From Mycolicibacterium rhodesiae JS60 (lineage in GTDB: Bacteria; Actinomycetota; Actinomycetes; Mycobacteriales; Mycobacteriaceae), in contig AGIQ01000015.1 in assembly GCA_000230935.2 (NCBI GenBank), forward strand, positions 1 through 59,434: a stretch of DNA of 59,434 bases, read 5' to 3'. Positions 33,708 to 43,631 of this stretch are shown here, piece after piece. The translations under genes were made by a program, and so were the position numbers. The stretch's first letter is position 1, and each line of letters begins with the position of its first letter. A model generated the notes under the pieces. That model ran no database searches. It was given only the letters and a program-made list of their open reading frames with translations, and was not told the DNA's origin.

Positions 33708-34296
33708 CGCTGACGCCCACCTTCGGCAGCGTGATCATCACCAGACGCACCTGCAGCAGGTAGAGCACCGCCGACCACAGGTACATGCCGACACCCCAGA
33801 TCAGGAACCCCCAGCCACAGGCCCCGATCACCCTGCTCCACAGCGCATCCCACTGCCCGAGCAACACCAGGGGGAAGCCGGACATCAACGCGAACGTCGC
33901 GGCCTTGCCGATGTAGGTCACCGGAAGAGCGGTCAAACCGCGGCTGCGCACGATCGGCAGGGTCGCCGCCAGCAGCAGGTCACGGCCGATCAGCGTGATC
34001 ACCAGCCACCAGGGCACGACGCCGGCGGCGCCCAGGCCCAGCGGAACGGCCAGCATGTAGATCCGGTCGACCAGCGGGTCCAGCAGCGCCCCCAGCCGTG
34101 ACGACTGGTTGTCCACCAGCCGCGCGATCTTGCCGTCGGCCCAGTCGGAGAATCCGCTGAACATCAGGATCGCGACCGCGAGTGCGTAGGCATGACTGAC
34201 CAGCAGCAGGTACAGGAACACCGGCAGCAGGACCAGCCGGACCACCGACAGGACGTTCGGGATCGTCAGCACCCGATCGTGGGGCGGCTGCGTCAT
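33694..34296 (-). CDS. CDP-alcohol phosphatidyltransferase family protein (PgsA2-like, Rv1822)
   Basis: Integral membrane enzyme of about 200 residues transferring a phosphatidyl group from CDP-diacylglycerol to an alcohol. The catalytic motif D-x2-DG-x2-AR-x8-G-x3-D-x3-D is complete in DWADGKIARLVDNQ followed by SSRLGALLDPLVDRI. The acceptor is uncertain; glycerol phosphate or cardiolipin-type synthesis has been proposed for the Rv1822 group. Starts 10 bases after the secA2 stop; a TTG two codons upstream is a less likely start. Confidence 0.9.
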   Translation of the reverse strand: MTQPPHDRVLTIPNVLSVVRLVLLPVFLYLLLVSHAYALAVAILMFSGFSDWADGKIARLVDNQSSRLGALLDPLVDRIYMLAVPLGLGAAGVVPWWLVITLIGRDLLLAATLPIVRSRGLTALPVTYIGKAATFALMSGFPLVLLGQWDALWSRVIGACGWGFLIWGVGMYLWSAVLYLLQVRLVMITLPKVGVSDARA

Positions 34297-34305
34297 GGAC
34301 AAAAC

Positions 34306-36648
34306 CTAACGGAAAACTCCGGGCAGGCTCAGTGCGGACAACGTGTCGTCGTTGAGCGGGTTGTCGTGCACCATGTAGGTCCACGTCGAGGTCGGCCGGG
34401 CCAGTTTCGACAGGTCCAGGCCCTGCTCTTCTTCCAGGATGTTGGCCGTCTCGAACGTCTGCTGGGCCGCCTCGATCGCGTCGGCGGCCAGATTCGCGAA
34501 CGCGTCGACGGCCATCCGGTGGAACTCGTCGAGCGGGTTCTGCCTGCCCAGGGCCCGCAGGTGGATGCTCTCCCGGATATCGGCCAGGTAGGCGAGGTGG
34601 TCGGCCCACCCGCGGTCGAGGTGGAAGAGCATGATCTGGCGGCAGATGATCTCCAGCTGTTCGTCGCTGGACTTCTCGGCCAGTTCTTCGTAGCGGTCCG
34701 GGGACAGGTCCTTCAGCTCGTTGCGGGCCGCGGCGGTGCTCAGCAGGGTGTTGCGGCGCTCGACGATGATCGCGCGCTGCTGGGCGATCAGCTGGTTGTA
34801 GCGCCAGGTATTGGCGTGCACGTCGAGCAGCCGGCCCTCGGCCACCCGCTGGGCGTGGTCGAGCAGCGTGCCGGCCTTGGCGCTGGTGATTCTCCCGGTG
34901 TCGTCGGCGTCGGTGGGCAGCTTGCCCTCGTCGAGGTGGGCGACGACGACGTCGTCCTCCCAGCTGGCGAAGAACACCGACGAGCCGGGATCGCCCTGGC
35001 GCCCGGCACGGCCGCGCAGCTGGTTGTCCAGCCGTTCGGTGCGGTGCCGCCCGGTGCCGATGACGTGCAGGCCGCCGAGTTCGGCGACCTTATCGTGGTC
35101 GGTTTCCTCAGACCCGCCCAGCCGGATGTCGGTTCCGCGACCGGCCATCTGGGTGGAGACGGTGACGGTGCCGAGCTTGCCGGCCTCGGCGATGACGGCG
35201 GCTTCTTCCTCGTCGTTCTTCGCGTTGAGCACGGCGGCCGGAACGCCGCGGCGGATCAGCCGCTCGTGCAGTTCCTCGGATTCGGCGACGTCATGGGTGC
35301 CGACCAGGATCGGCTGGCCGGTGGCGTGCACCTCGATGATGTGCTCCATGATCGCCTCGGTCTTGGCCGCTGCGGTGATGTAGACCCGATCGGCGGCGTC
35401 CTCGCGGATGTTGGGCGCGTTCGACGGGATCGGTGAGACACCGAGCTTGTAGAACTGGCGCAGCTGCTCGCCGGCGGCCAGCGCGGTACCGGTCATGCCG
35501 CACACCGTCGGGTAGCGGTTGATCAGCGCCTGCACGGTGATGGTGTCGAGGACCTCGCCGGTCTCGGTGGTCTCGATGCCTTCCTTGGCTTCGACCGCAG
35601 CCTGCAGGCCGTCGGGCCAGCGCTGTAGCGAGGCGATCCGGCCACGGGAGGAGTTGATCAGCTGTACGGCGCCGTCGCGGACGATGTAGTGCACGTCGCG
35701 CTGCAGGAGCACGTGCGCGTGCAGGGCGACGTTCACCTCGGTCAGCGTGGTGGTGACGTGCTCTTCGGAGTACAGGTCGATACCGCCGAGCGCGGCCTCG
35801 AGCTTCTTCGCGCCGTCCTCGGTGAGATGCACATTGCGGCTGTCGGAGTCGGTGGCAAAGTACTCAGCATCGGTCGCCGCCACGAGTTCGCCTACCAGAC
35901 GGACGATTTCGACTTTCGGGGTCTCGCGGTGCGTGGTGCCGGCCAGCACCAGCGGCACCAGCGCCTCGTCGACGAGAACGGAGTCGGCTTCGTCGATCAG
36001 TGCGACGTCGGGGTTGGGCGACACCAGGTCGGCGACATCGGTCACCAGCTGGTCGCGCAGCACGTCGAATCCGATCTCGTTGACCGACGCGTACGTGACA
36101 TCGCATTCGTAGGCGGCCCGGCGCTCCTGCGCCGTCGACTCGGCGGTGATCCAGCCGACCGTCAGGCCCATCGCCTCGATGAGCGGCCCCATCCACTCGG
36201 CATCGCGGCGGGCCAGGTAGTCGTTGATCGTGACGACGTGGACGTTGCGGCCGGCCAGTGCGTAGCCGGCTGCGGCGATGGCACCCGAGAGGGTCTTGCC
36301 TTCACCGGTCGCCATCTCGACGACGTCGCCGGCGAGCATGCGCAAGGCGCCGAGCAGCTGGACGTCAAAGGGCCGGAGTCCGGTTGCCCGGTCGGCGGCT
36401 TCGCGGGCGATGGCCAGGAACTGCGGGATGTCGGCCGATGCGGCGAGGTCGCCGAGTTCCAGCAGCTTGGCGGCCTTGCGCAGTTGCTCGCCGTCCAGAC
36501 CCTGGGCTTTCTCGTCGAACTCGGCGGAGGCCGTGACCTCGGCCATCGACTCGGCTTTGGTCTTCTCGGTGCTGGCACCCAGCAGGCGCCAGAAGCCCCG
36601 GCTGAAGCGGCCGGGTCCGGGACTGCTGCTCTTGCGATCTTTCGCCAC
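34306..36648 (-). CDS. secA2: Accessory Sec translocase ATPase SecA2
   Basis: 780 residues, GTG start. Motor ATPase of the mycobacterial accessory export pathway. Walker A MATGEGKTLSGAIAA near residue 110; DEAD-like LIDEADSVLVDEALVPLVLAG near residue 218; CGMTGTALAAGEQLRQFY; STQMAGRGTDIRLGGSEETD; RLDNQLRGRAGRQGDPGSS. It lacks the C-terminal zinc-binding tail of SecA1 and is shorter, as SecA2 proteins are. Position next to the pgsA2-like gene is conserved with M. tuberculosis (Rv1821). Its 5' end is only 23 bases from the divergent monooxygenase gene. Confidence 0.96.
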   Translation of the reverse strand: MAKDRKSSSPGPGRFSRGFWRLLGASTEKTKAESMAEVTASAEFDEKAQGLDGEQLRKAAKLLELGDLAASADIPQFLAIAREAADRATGLRPFDVQLLGALRMLAGDVVEMATGEGKTLSGAIAAAGYALAGRNVHVVTINDYLARRDAEWMGPLIEAMGLTVGWITAESTAQERRAAYECDVTYASVNEIGFDVLRDQLVTDVADLVSPNPDVALIDEADSVLVDEALVPLVLAGTTHRETPKVEIVRLVGELVAATDAEYFATDSDSRNVHLTEDGAKKLEAALGGIDLYSEEHVTTTLTEVNVALHAHVLLQRDVHYIVRDGAVQLINSSRGRIASLQRWPDGLQAAVEAKEGIETTETGEVLDTITVQALINRYPTVCGMTGTALAAGEQLRQFYKLGVSPIPSNAPNIREDAADRVYITAAAKTEAIMEHIIEVHATGQPILVGTHDVAESEELHERLIRRGVPAAVLNAKNDEEEAAVIAEAGKLGTVTVSTQMAGRGTDIRLGGSEETDHDKVAELGGLHVIGTGRHRTERLDNQLRGRAGRQGDPGSSVFFASWEDDVVVAHLDEGKLPTDADDTGRITSAKAGTLLDHAQRVAEGRLLDVHANTWRYNQLIAQQRAIIVERRNTLLSTAAARNELKDLSPDRYEELAEKSSDEQLEIICRQIMLFHLDRGWADHLAYLADIRESIHLRALGRQNPLDEFHRMAVDAFANLAADAIEAAQQTFETANILEEEQGLDLSKLARPTSTWTYMVHDNPLNDDTLSALSLPGVFR

Positions 36649-36671
36649 GTGACAACGGTACCGTCGGCGGC

Positions 36672-38276
36672 GTGGCCGACGTCGACGTACTCATCGCAGG
36701 TGCCGGACCGATCGGGCTGACCGCGGCGCTCGAGCTCACCAGGCACGGCGTGCACTGCCGGATCGTCGACCCGGTGCTCGAGCCGCCGCAGTATGCGAAA
36801 GCCGTTGGCATACAACCCCGTACGCTCGAAGTCTTCGAAGGCATGGGCCTGTTGCACCGGATTCTCGACGCGGCGATCCCGCTGTACGGCCAAGTCGTCT
36901 ACGTCAACGGCACGCGGACGGGCGAACTGGACATGAGCGTGCCCGCCGACGTGCCGTTCGGTTTCGTCGGGTTGCCGCAGTACGCGACCGAGCGCATCCT
37001 GCGCGAGGAGCTGGCCGCCCTCGGCGTGCAGGTCGAGCGCGGTGTGCGGCTGGCGACGTTCACCCAGGACGCCGACGGCGTGACGGCCACCCTGAGCTCG
37101 GGGACCGCGCGGGCCCGCTACCTGATCGGCGCCGACGGCGCGCACAGCACAGTGCGCAAGACGCTCGGGCTGGCGTTCGAGGGCGGCGCGTTCGCCGAGC
37201 AATACATGCTCGGCGACGTCGAAGTCGACTGGTCGGTGCCGCGCGGCTATGTCGTCCGCAGCATGCATCAGGTCGACGGGGTCACCGACGACATCCTGGT
37301 GGCGATCCCGCTGCCCGACCGGGGCCGCTATCGGATGGTCATGCTGGTGCCCGAGGAACTCGGCTCCGGTGAGCGCACACCGGAGCTGCACCACATCCAG
37401 GCGGTGCTGGACCGGCTCTCGCCGGAGCCGACGACGGCGGCCAACCTGCGCTGGTCGTCGGTGTTCGGCATCAGCCACCGCATCGTCGACAGCTACGGCA
37501 CCGGCCGGGTGTTCGTCGCGGGCGACGCCGCCCACATCCATCCGCCGACCGGCGCGCAGGGGATGAACACCGGGATCCAGGACGCCCACAACCTCGCCTG
37601 GAAGCTGGCGCTGGCGCTACAGGGCGTCGCCTCGCCCGGTCTGCTGGCCAGCTACGACGCCGAGCGCAGGCCGGTCGGCGAAGAAGTTGTCGGCCGGACG
37701 GTGCGGCACGCCCGGCAGGGCATCGGCGCCGGCGAGGACGACCTCGACCACGTGCTGCGCCGCGAGGCTCAGCTGCTGATCGACTATGCCGACAGCCCGA
37801 TCGTCGCCGCGCAGGGCGCAGGTCTGCGTGGGGGCCGTCGCGCCCCCGACGTGACAGGACTGACCCGGGCCGCCGTGACCGGCCCGGTCCGGTTGTTCAC
37901 GCTGCTGGACCGACGTCGGCACACGACGCTGCTGTACGCCGGTGCCGAGACCACCACGGCCGATGTCGCGCGATTCGAGGAACTCGCTGCGGCTGCGGTC
38001 GAGGCGGCACACGGCCAGATGGATGTGTATCTGGTAGCTGACCCTGGCGCCAACGTCGCCGAAACTGAGCTGGCACTGATCCGCGATTCGGCCGGTGAAT
38101 TCGCGGCCAGATATCAGCCTGGACCGGCTGCGGCGTTCGTCGTCAGGCCGGACGGCTATCTGTGCTTCGCGGACCCGGATTCGCCGACGGGCCCAGATCT
38201 GACGGCCCAACTGAAGCTCACATTTCTCGCAAGCCATCCGCCGCGGATGCGCGCCTACGCCGACCTGCCGGGGTAG
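36672..38276 (+). CDS. FAD-dependent aromatic-ring monooxygenase family protein
   Basis: 534 residues, GTG start. Class A flavoprotein monooxygenase: FAD motif GAGPIGLTAALELTRHG near residue 10, DG motif LIGADGAHSTVRKTLGLAFE near residue 153 and the second FAD motif RVFVAGDAAHIHPPTGAQGM near residue 280; a thioredoxin-like C-terminal domain ends the protein. Family members hydroxylate phenols or polyketides using NAD(P)H and O2; the substrate cannot be read from sequence. It replaces ilvG (Rv1820) of M. tuberculosis. No ribosome site is obvious, and the gap to secA2 is too short for two separate promoters. Confidence 0.88.
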   Translation: MADVDVLIAGAGPIGLTAALELTRHGVHCRIVDPVLEPPQYAKAVGIQPRTLEVFEGMGLLHRILDAAIPLYGQVVYVNGTRTGELDMSVPADVPFGFVGLPQYATERILREELAALGVQVERGVRLATFTQDADGVTATLSSGTARARYLIGADGAHSTVRKTLGLAFEGGAFAEQYMLGDVEVDWSVPRGYVVRSMHQVDGVTDDILVAIPLPDRGRYRMVMLVPEELGSGERTPELHHIQAVLDRLSPEPTTAANLRWSSVFGISHRIVDSYGTGRVFVAGDAAHIHPPTGAQGMNTGIQDAHNLAWKLALALQGVASPGLLASYDAERRPVGEEVVGRTVRHARQGIGAGEDDLDHVLRREAQLLIDYADSPIVAAQGAGLRGGRRAPDVTGLTRAAVTGPVRLFTLLDRRRHTTLLYAGAETTTADVARFEELAAAAVEAAHGQMDVYLVADPGANVAETELALIRDSAGEFAARYQPGPAAAFVVRPDGYLCFADPDSPTGPDLTAQLKLTFLASHPPRMRAYADLPG

Positions 38277-38302
38277 GTTCGCCGCAGATCGGAGGTGGAC
38301 TC

Positions 38303-40195
38303 ATGGATTCGTCGACGTTCACACCGTCGTTGGACTGGAGCCATGAGCTCCTACCGTCGCTGCGGTGGATCGTCGAAGTGTTCGCGGCCACCGCGCCCTG
38401 CCTCGTCATCGCGTTGATCGCTCTGGCACGGTTCACCGAGTGGGGTCGTCAGTTCTGGCGGATCACCGGCGGGTATTTCACCGGCAGGCACAGCGTGGCG
38501 AACTGGGCGATGCTGGCAGCGATGCTGGTGTCCACCATCATCGCGGTGCGGATCAGCGTCCTGCTGAGCTACCAGTTCAACGACCAGTTCAACGCGTTAC
38601 AGGTCGCCTTCGCGAATCCGGACAGCAATTCCGGGCCGGACGGGTTCTGGTCGGCGATGGTGGTGTTCACCGTCTTGGCCACTTTGCATGTGGTGCGCTA
38701 TCTGGCCGACCTCTACCTGACCCAACGGTTCATCATGCGCTGGCGGATTTGGTTGAGCTGCAACGTGATCGACGACTGGCTGGACGACGAGGCGTACTAC
38801 CGAAGCCAATTCTCGCGCGACGCGGTCGACAATCCGGATCAGCGGATCCAACAGGATGTCGATATCTTCACCACCGGCGTCGGGAACCTGTCGAACTTCC
38901 CCGCCTACGGCTCCGGGCAGACGCTGCTGTTCGGTGCGGTGTCCTCGGTGCTCTCGGTGTTCTCCTTCGGCGCCATCCTGTGGCAGCTGTCCGGGCCGCT
39001 GCAGCTATGGGATCTCACCATTCCCCGGGCGCTGTTCTGGATCGTGTTCCTCTACGTCCTCCTCGGCACCGTCGTCGCCTTTGCCATCGGCCGGCCGATG
39101 ATCCGGCTCAGCTACCTCAACGAGCTGCGTAATGCCGCATTCCGCTACGCGATGGTGCGGCTGCGCGACGCCAGTGCGGCGATCGGCTTGTACAAGGGCG
39201 AGCGCACCGAACGCCACGTGCTGACTGATCGGCTGTCGTCGGTGCTCGAGAACTACCGGCGCTGGATGAACCGGATGGTCGTGTTCACGGGCTGGAACCT
39301 CTCGGTCAGCCAGGCCATCAATCCGCTCCCGTATATCGTTCAGGCGCAACGGCTTTTTGCCGGGCAGATCTCCTTCGGCGGTGTCATGCAGTCGGCGACG
39401 GCCTTCCACGTGATTCACGACTCGTTGTCGTTCTTCCGGAACGCCTATGACTCGTTCGCCAGCTATCGCGGGACGACGATCCGGCTGAACGGGCTGGTGG
39501 AGGCGAACGCCAGGGCTCGGGCGATGACCCCGGCGCCGGTCGTCGACTCCTCCGACGGGGCGGTCGTGCTCGAGGACGTTGAGGTCCAGAGCCCCGGCGG
39601 CCGGCGGCTGGTGAAACACCTCGACATCCGGCTCGAACCGGGCGATTCGCTGCTGATCACCGGCGCATCCGGGATCGGGAAGACGGTGTTGATGCAGAGC
39701 GTCGCCGGATTGTGGCCGTTCCGCTCGGGTTCGGTCGCGCTGCCCGGCGGGCCGTCGGCGACGATGTTCGTCCCCCAGCTGCCGTATCTGCCGTTGGGCA
39801 GTCTGCGCGCTGCCGTCTCCTACCCCAGCGCCGAAGGAGCGGTCGGCGATCGGGAGATTCAGGAGGCACTGGTCAAGGTCGCCCTGTCGCAGCTCGTCCT
39901 GCACGTTGGTGAGGTCGACGAGTGGGCCAAGGTGCTCTCGGTCGGCGAACAGCAGCGGTTGGCGTTCGCCCGGATTCTGCTCGCCCGGCCGCGCGCGGTG
40001 TTCCTGGACGAGTCGACCTCGGCGATGGACGAAGGCCTGGAGTCGATGCTCTACGAACTGTTGTTCCGGGAGCTACCCGAGGCGATCGTCGTCAGCGTGA
40101 GTCATCGCGCCACAATCGAGCGGTTCCACCGTCGGCACCTGGAGTTGCTGGGCGACGGTGACTGGCGGATCGAGCGCCTGAAAGCCTCGACATAG
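38303..40195 (+). CDS. BacA/SbmA-type ABC transporter, first tandem copy (Rv1819c-like)
   Basis: 630 residues; ATG with GGAGG seven bases upstream. SbmA/BacA-like TM domain (about residues 20-400; WGRQFWRITGGYFTGRHSV, DNPDQRIQQDVDIFTTGVG, FAIGRPMIRLSYLNELRNAA) fused to an ABC ATPase: Walker A GASGIGKT, signature SVGEQQRLAFARILLARP, Walker B AVFLDESTSAMDE, H-loop SVSHR. Rv1819c imports vitamin B12 and hydrophilic compounds such as bleomycin. In this copy the linker and ATPase are more divergent from Rv1819c than in the second copy (LSVGEQQ against LSPGEQQ), so substrate or activity may differ. Confidence 0.93.
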   Translation: MDSSTFTPSLDWSHELLPSLRWIVEVFAATAPCLVIALIALARFTEWGRQFWRITGGYFTGRHSVANWAMLAAMLVSTIIAVRISVLLSYQFNDQFNALQVAFANPDSNSGPDGFWSAMVVFTVLATLHVVRYLADLYLTQRFIMRWRIWLSCNVIDDWLDDEAYYRSQFSRDAVDNPDQRIQQDVDIFTTGVGNLSNFPAYGSGQTLLFGAVSSVLSVFSFGAILWQLSGPLQLWDLTIPRALFWIVFLYVLLGTVVAFAIGRPMIRLSYLNELRNAAFRYAMVRLRDASAAIGLYKGERTERHVLTDRLSSVLENYRRWMNRMVVFTGWNLSVSQAINPLPYIVQAQRLFAGQISFGGVMQSATAFHVIHDSLSFFRNAYDSFASYRGTTIRLNGLVEANARARAMTPAPVVDSSDGAVVLEDVEVQSPGGRRLVKHLDIRLEPGDSLLITGASGIGKTVLMQSVAGLWPFRSGSVALPGGPSATMFVPQLPYLPLGSLRAAVSYPSAEGAVGDREIQEALVKVALSQLVLHVGEVDEWAKVLSVGEQQRLAFARILLARPRAVFLDESTSAMDEGLESMLYELLFRELPEAIVVSVSHRATIERFHRRHLELLGDGDWRIERLKAST

Positions 40196-40241
40196 CTACC
40201 TCGGACGCCCTGTTCTTACTCGTTCGCGGTACCTTGCCGGG

Positions 40242-42158
40242 ATGGAAATGTTCACCCCGTCGATGGACTGGGGCGCGGAACTGGTTCCGTCCTTGCTGTG
40301 GATCGCCAAGGCGACGGTGATTGCTGCCGCAATCACGCTGGTGATCCTGGCGGCGATTGTCCGGTTCACCGTCTGGGGTCGGCAGTTCTGGCGAATCACC
40401 AGCGATTACTTCACCGGCCGCTCCAGCGTCAAAGTGTGGGTATGGCTGGCAGGTCTGCTGCTGATCGTGATCGCCGGGGTGCGGCTGGACGTGCTGTTCA
40501 GCTACCAGGGCAACGACATGTTCACCGCCATCCAGACGGTGGCGGCCGGGATCGGCGGCGGCGACGAGACGGTCAAGGAGTCCGGGGCGCACGGCTTCTG
40601 GATGTCGATCCTGGTGTTCTGCATCCTTGCCACCATCCACGTGGCACGCGTCATGCTCGATCTGTTCCTCATGCAGCGTTTCATGCTCGCGTGGCGCGCA
40701 TGGCTGACCGACCGGCTGACGGGCGACTGGCTGGACGGCCGCGCCTACTACCGGTCCCGGTTCATCGACGCCACGATCGACAACCCGGACCAGCGCATCC
40801 AGTACGACATCGACATCTTCACCGCAGGTGTCGGGCCGTTGCCCAACACGCCGAACAACACCACGACGGCAACCCTGCTCTTCGGCGCGGTGTCCGCGCT
40901 CACCTCGATGATTTCCTTCACCGCGATTCTGTGGAACCTGTCGGGCACGCTGGACATCCTCGGGGTCAGCATCCCCAAGGCGATGTTCGTGATCGGACTG
41001 ACCTACGTCTTCGCCGCGACCCTTGTGGTGTTCTGGATCGGTAAGCCGATCATCCGGCTCGCGTTCGACAACGAGAAGTACAACGCCGCGTTCCGCTATG
41101 CGCTGGTCCGACTGCGGGACGCCGCCGAGGCGGTGGCCTTCTACCGTGGTGAGATCGCGGAGCGCACCGGCCTGCGGCAGCTGTTCGCGCCGGTGGTGAC
41201 CAATTACAAGCGCTATGTGAACCGGATGATGGGCTTCTACGGCTGGAACCTGTCGATCAGCCAGATCATCGTTCCGCTGCCCTATCTGCTCCAGTTCCCC
41301 CGATTCCTGGCCGGCGAGATCAAGCTCGGCGAGATGACCCAGAGCGCGTCGGCGTTCGGCAGCATCCAGACCGGGCTGTCCTTCTTCCGCAACGCCTACG
41401 ACTCGTTCGCCGGTTACCGCGCGGCGATCATCCGTCTGCACGGGTTGGTCGTTGCGAATGAGGAAGCCCGGGAGCTGCCCACACTGGCGATGGAGGACTG
41501 CGGCGACGGCACCGTCCAGCTCACCGGTGTAGAGGTCCGCACGCCTGATGGCAAGGTCCTGGTCTCCCCGATCGATCTGCACCTCGAACCCGGCGACACG
41601 ATGGTGGTCAAGGGTCGCTCCGGCGCCGGAAAGACCACGCTGCTGCGCAGCCTCGCGCAGTTGTGGCCGTACGCGTCGGGGGGGATGAAGTGCCCCGGTG
41701 AGGAGAACGCGACGATGTTTCTCTCCCAGATGCCCTATGTCCCACTGGGCGATCTGCGCGCCGTGGTGTCCTATCCCAATGAGGAGGGCACCGTGGACGA
41801 CGCCCGGCTGCGCCACGTCCTCGACATGGTCGCCCTCCCCCATCTCGTCGACCGACTTGATGAGGTTCGGGATTGGGCCAAGGTGCTCTCGCCGGGTGAA
41901 CAGCAGCGCATCGCCTTCGCCCGGATCCTGCTGACCAAGCCGAAGGCGGCCTTCCTCGACGAGTCCACCTCGGCGCTGGACGAAGGGCTGGAGTTGCTGC
42001 TCTACCGGTTGGTCCGCACCGAACTACCGGAGACGATCCTGGTCAGCGTCAGCCACCGCAGCACTGTCGAGAAGCACCACACCAAGCACCTCGAGCTGCT
42101 CGGCGACGGCGAATGGCGGCTCGGCGAGCTGGACGGCAAGGAAACCATCACGGTGTGA
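40242..42158 (+). CDS. bacA: BacA/SbmA-type ABC transporter, second tandem copy (Rv1819c-like)
   Basis: 638 residues, the same architecture and nearly the same length as Rv1819c (639). TM domain with WGRQFWRITSDYFTGRSSV, FSYQGNDMFTAIQ and DNPDQRIQYDIDIFTAGVG; ATPase with GRSGAGKTTLLRSLAQLWPY, LSPGEQQRIAFARILLTKPK, FLDESTSALDEG and SVSHRSTVEK. Closest to Rv1819c in the pore and ATPase motifs, so the likely orthologue. It is 46 bases after the first copy and probably cotranscribed. Convergent with the next gene, 12 bases apart, with no clear terminator. Confidence 0.94.
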   Translation: MEMFTPSMDWGAELVPSLLWIAKATVIAAAITLVILAAIVRFTVWGRQFWRITSDYFTGRSSVKVWVWLAGLLLIVIAGVRLDVLFSYQGNDMFTAIQTVAAGIGGGDETVKESGAHGFWMSILVFCILATIHVARVMLDLFLMQRFMLAWRAWLTDRLTGDWLDGRAYYRSRFIDATIDNPDQRIQYDIDIFTAGVGPLPNTPNNTTTATLLFGAVSALTSMISFTAILWNLSGTLDILGVSIPKAMFVIGLTYVFAATLVVFWIGKPIIRLAFDNEKYNAAFRYALVRLRDAAEAVAFYRGEIAERTGLRQLFAPVVTNYKRYVNRMMGFYGWNLSISQIIVPLPYLLQFPRFLAGEIKLGEMTQSASAFGSIQTGLSFFRNAYDSFAGYRAAIIRLHGLVVANEEARELPTLAMEDCGDGTVQLTGVEVRTPDGKVLVSPIDLHLEPGDTMVVKGRSGAGKTTLLRSLAQLWPYASGGMKCPGEENATMFLSQMPYVPLGDLRAVVSYPNEEGTVDDARLRHVLDMVALPHLVDRLDEVRDWAKVLSPGEQQRIAFARILLTKPKAAFLDESTSALDEGLELLLYRLVRTELPETILVSVSHRSTVEKHHTKHLELLGDGEWRLGELDGKETITV

Positions 42159-42170
42159 CCGCCCGGGCGC

Positions 42171-43631
42171 TCAGCCCTTCGCGGTGATGGCGGCGTGCGT
42201 GCCGGCCCGCCGCCCGAAGAACGAACCCTCGCCCAGCTGGGTGCCGCTGGCGTAGCCCTTGCCGTCCTGGGCGATATTGGACGCGCAGGCGCCGGCCGCG
42301 TACAGGCCGTGGACCACGCTGCCGTCGGCCCGCAGGACCTCGCCGTTGACGTCGGTGGCCAGCCCGCCGACGGTGAATCCGGAATACATCGCCTTGCCCA
42401 GCGTCAGGTCGAAGGCGCCCCACGGCCCCTTGTCTTGCGGCGCAAGGAATTCGGGTTGCTTGTGGAACTCTGGGTCTTCGCCCTTGGCGGCGTGCTCGTT
42501 GTAGTTGTTCAGCGTCTCGACGAGGTTGCCGGTCGGGATGCCCAGGGCGGCCTCCATCTCCTCGACGGTCTCCCAGCCGTCGATGAACGTGATCAGCGGG
42601 ATCTCCGGGCGCTGCATGTGCGCCTCGTCCACGATCAGGTACGCCGCGCTGTCGGGCTGGTCCATCACGAAACCGGACGTGCGCGAATGGTAGGAGTCCT
42701 CCGTGACGAACCGCTTGCCGAACTTGTTGACGATGATGCCGGTCAGCAGGATCGACGGCGGGTACACCGGCGCGGTGATGAACACCTGGTCCATGTGCTT
42801 GGTGGCGCCGCCCACCGACTCACCGAGCCGGATGCCCAGCCCGTCGTCGTAGGTGTTGCCGAGGACGAACGGTTTCTCGGCGAGCTTCGGGGTGAAGTGG
42901 GCGACCATATCGGGATTCATCACGAATCCGCCGGCGGCGATGACCACCGACTTGGCCCGGATCGACCCGGTCTCGTTGAAGCGTTTCCAGCTCACGCCGA
43001 CGACGGAGTCGTTGTCGACGACGAGATTCGTCGCACCGGTCTCGTAGCGGATCTGCACGTCCAGTTCGGCGGCCCGCTTGAGCAACAGGTCGATGACCAT
43101 GGCCGCACCCTGGGTGTCACCGGGAACGGGGACCTTGTGCCCGCGCGGAGCCGGCACCGCCATGTTCTTGTACGGCCACACCTTCTCGTTGCCGGTGAAC
43201 ATCAAACCCTCGGTATTGGGTTGGATGACAGCCTTTTCCGGGTAGTAGCTGCGCTCGAAGGCGATCCCGAGCTCTTCGAGCCAGTTGAAGTGCTCGACGC
43301 TGCCTTCGCAGTAGGCCCGGATCTTGTCGAGCTCGGGCTCACGGGACACCGCGACGAGGTAGGAGTACATCTCCTCGACGCTGTCGGTGTGCCCGGTCGC
43401 CTGCTGCACGGCGGTACCGCCGCCGAGGTAGAAGTGCCCGCCGGCCATCGAGGTGGTGCCGCCGGCGACGGCGGCCCGCTCGAGCACCAGGACCCGCGCG
43501 CCGGCAGCGGCGGCGCTGACCGCCGCGCAGCCCCCACCGATCCCGAAGCCGATCACGACGACGTCGACGTCATCGGACCATTCGGTCACCTCGGCGGCGT
43601 CGACGGTCGCGGGGATGTCCAGGCCACTCAT
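42171..43631 (-). CDS. FAD-dependent oxidoreductase of the fumarate reductase/KstD superfamily (Rv1817-like)
   Basis: 486 residues from the ATG at 43631, which overlaps the VOC stop (ATGA). FAD motif VVVIGFGIGGGCAAVSAAAAGARVLV near residue 25 and GGTTSMAGGHFYLGGGT; substrate-side DTQGAAMVIDLLLKRAAE and KSVVIAAGGFVMNPDM; C-terminal HGLYAAGACASNIAQDGKGY. This is the fold of fumarate reductase and 3-ketosteroid dehydrogenases; the substrate is unknown, with steroid or other ring compounds possible given the VOC partner. Confidence 0.88.
   Translation of the reverse strand: MSGLDIPATVDAAEVTEWSDDVDVVVIGFGIGGGCAAVSAAAAGARVLVLERAAVAGGTTSMAGGHFYLGGGTAVQQATGHTDSVEEMYSYLVAVSREPELDKIRAYCEGSVEHFNWLEELGIAFERSYYPEKAVIQPNTEGLMFTGNEKVWPYKNMAVPAPRGHKVPVPGDTQGAAMVIDLLLKRAAELDVQIRYETGATNLVVDNDSVVGVSWKRFNETGSIRAKSVVIAAGGFVMNPDMVAHFTPKLAEKPFVLGNTYDDGLGIRLGESVGGATKHMDQVFITAPVYPPSILLTGIIVNKFGKRFVTEDSYHSRTSGFVMDQPDSAAYLIVDEAHMQRPEIPLITFIDGWETVEEMEAALGIPTGNLVETLNNYNEHAAKGEDPEFHKQPEFLAPQDKGPWGAFDLTLGKAMYSGFTVGGLATDVNGEVLRADGSVVHGLYAAGACASNIAQDGKGYASGTQLGEGSFFGRRAGTHAAITAKG

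Noticed and set aside
40092..41843. 583-codon open frame antisense to the BacA-type transporters
   Set aside because: Composition typical of antisense frames; both sense genes are clearly real.
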